Positions 13,261-13,341 of a DNA stretch of 13,341 nucleotides are shown here, one piece after another; the stretch's first letter is position 1, and the number at the start of each line of letters is the position of its first letter. The notes beneath the pieces were generated by a model. It made no database searches, was not told the origin of the DNA, and worked only from the letters and a program-made list of their open reading frames with translations. Origin of the DNA: 66-474 sp035547895 (GTDB taxonomy: Bacteria; Pseudomonadota; Gammaproteobacteria; Xanthomonadales; Rhodanobacteraceae); contig DASZTT010000057.1 of assembly GCA_035547895.1 (NCBI GenBank), forward strand, positions 1 to 13,341, written 5' to 3'. A program made the translations under genes and the position numbers.

Positions 13261-13284
13261 TCACATCGGCATAGGTGTCTCCTT
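13261..13284 (-). promoter_or_regulatory. Strong ribosome binding site with three-codon frame MPM-stop
   Basis: On the minus strand AAGGAGA (13278-13284) stands six bases before ATG CCG ATG TGA (13272-13261). This frame is the same as that of the GGDEF-EAL gene. The TGA overlaps GAAGG, which can serve the TTG start at 13251. It may be a leader peptide for coupled initiation, or the true start interrupted by a stop codon. Confidence 0.5.
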
Positions 13285-13303
13285 TTCAAGCATTTTTCGT
13301 ACC

Positions 13304-13331
13304 AAGTTGCGGCATTACGCTGCCGCAACTT
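13304..13331. repeat. Perfect 11-base inverted repeat upstream of the GGDEF-EAL gene
   Basis: AAGTTGCGGCA and its exact complement are separated by a six-base spacer. The structure lies 32 bases upstream of the three-codon leader frame. No T run follows either arm, so it is not a canonical terminator. It could be an operator or an RNA hairpin in the leader. Confidence 0.65.
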
Positions 13332-13341
13332 CGTAGGCCTC

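Noticed and set aside
12383..13264. GTG-started minus-strand frame of 293 codons beginning within the MPM leader, considered as the 5' part of a frameshifted gene
   Set aside because: The frame of the GGDEF-EAL protein already contains the membrane segments and sensor domain without a break; this other frame yields Arg/Ala/Pro-rich sequence only.
13261..13341. Cyclic-di-GMP (GEMM) riboswitch in the leader of the GGDEF-EAL gene
   Set aside because: The leader in the window is too short and shows none of the conserved GEMM core; only a simple perfect dyad is present.

Overview
The window is GC-rich, gene-dense chromosomal DNA that looks like a gammaproteobacterium of the Xanthomonadales/Lysobacterales group. 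This rests on overall style, on protein resemblance (YbiI-like zinc finger, bactofilin, GGDEF/EAL proteins, small detoxification-type genes) and on an intergenic repeat of a kind I associate with that group. It is inference, not a database match. I see no tRNA, rRNA, CRISPR array, transposase or phage gene.

Layout. (1) 1-776, plus strand: the 3' part of an AHSA1/SRPBCC gene, then an ArsR-type repressor. (2) 819-3329, minus strand: a GAF-GGDEF diguanylate cyclase, a YbiI/DksA-type zinc finger protein and a secreted S41 peptidase. A strong hairpin separates (1) from (2). (3) 3431-5487, plus strand: a glutathione S-transferase, a short AraC-type regulator, a VOC/glyoxalase-fold protein and a DUF1801 protein. 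(4) 5488-5685: a convergent gap with an imperfect inverted repeat and a GC hairpin. (5) 5686-7437, minus strand: an uncharacterised lipoprotein, then a YCII/DGPF protein followed by a second GST. (6) 7858-8753, plus strand: a bactofilin overlapping a zinc-ribbon protein by four bases. (7) 8801-9406, minus strand: a ChaC-like gamma-glutamylcyclotransferase, divergent from an aldose 1-epimerase-like gene (9483-10490, plus). (8) 10492-13251, minus strand: a large membrane PAS-PAS-GGDEF-EAL protein with an unusual leader.

Themes. Two proteins address cyclic-di-GMP: a soluble cyclase with a degenerate inhibitory site, and a membrane protein with intact-looking cyclase and phosphodiesterase motifs. 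Three touch glutathione (two GSTs and a ChaC homologue). The AHSA1/ArsR, AraC/VOC, DUF1801 and YCII genes belong to small families that often occur together near ECF sigma factors.

The most interesting signal is an identical bipartite motif, TGTCGA-N17-CGTC, found twice in the right orientation just upstream of genes: once before the YCII/DGPF-GST pair and once before the other GST. It resembles an ECF sigma factor promoter, of the kind I recall for the DGPF-associated ECF42 group. No sigma factor is encoded in the window, so the regulator would act in trans.
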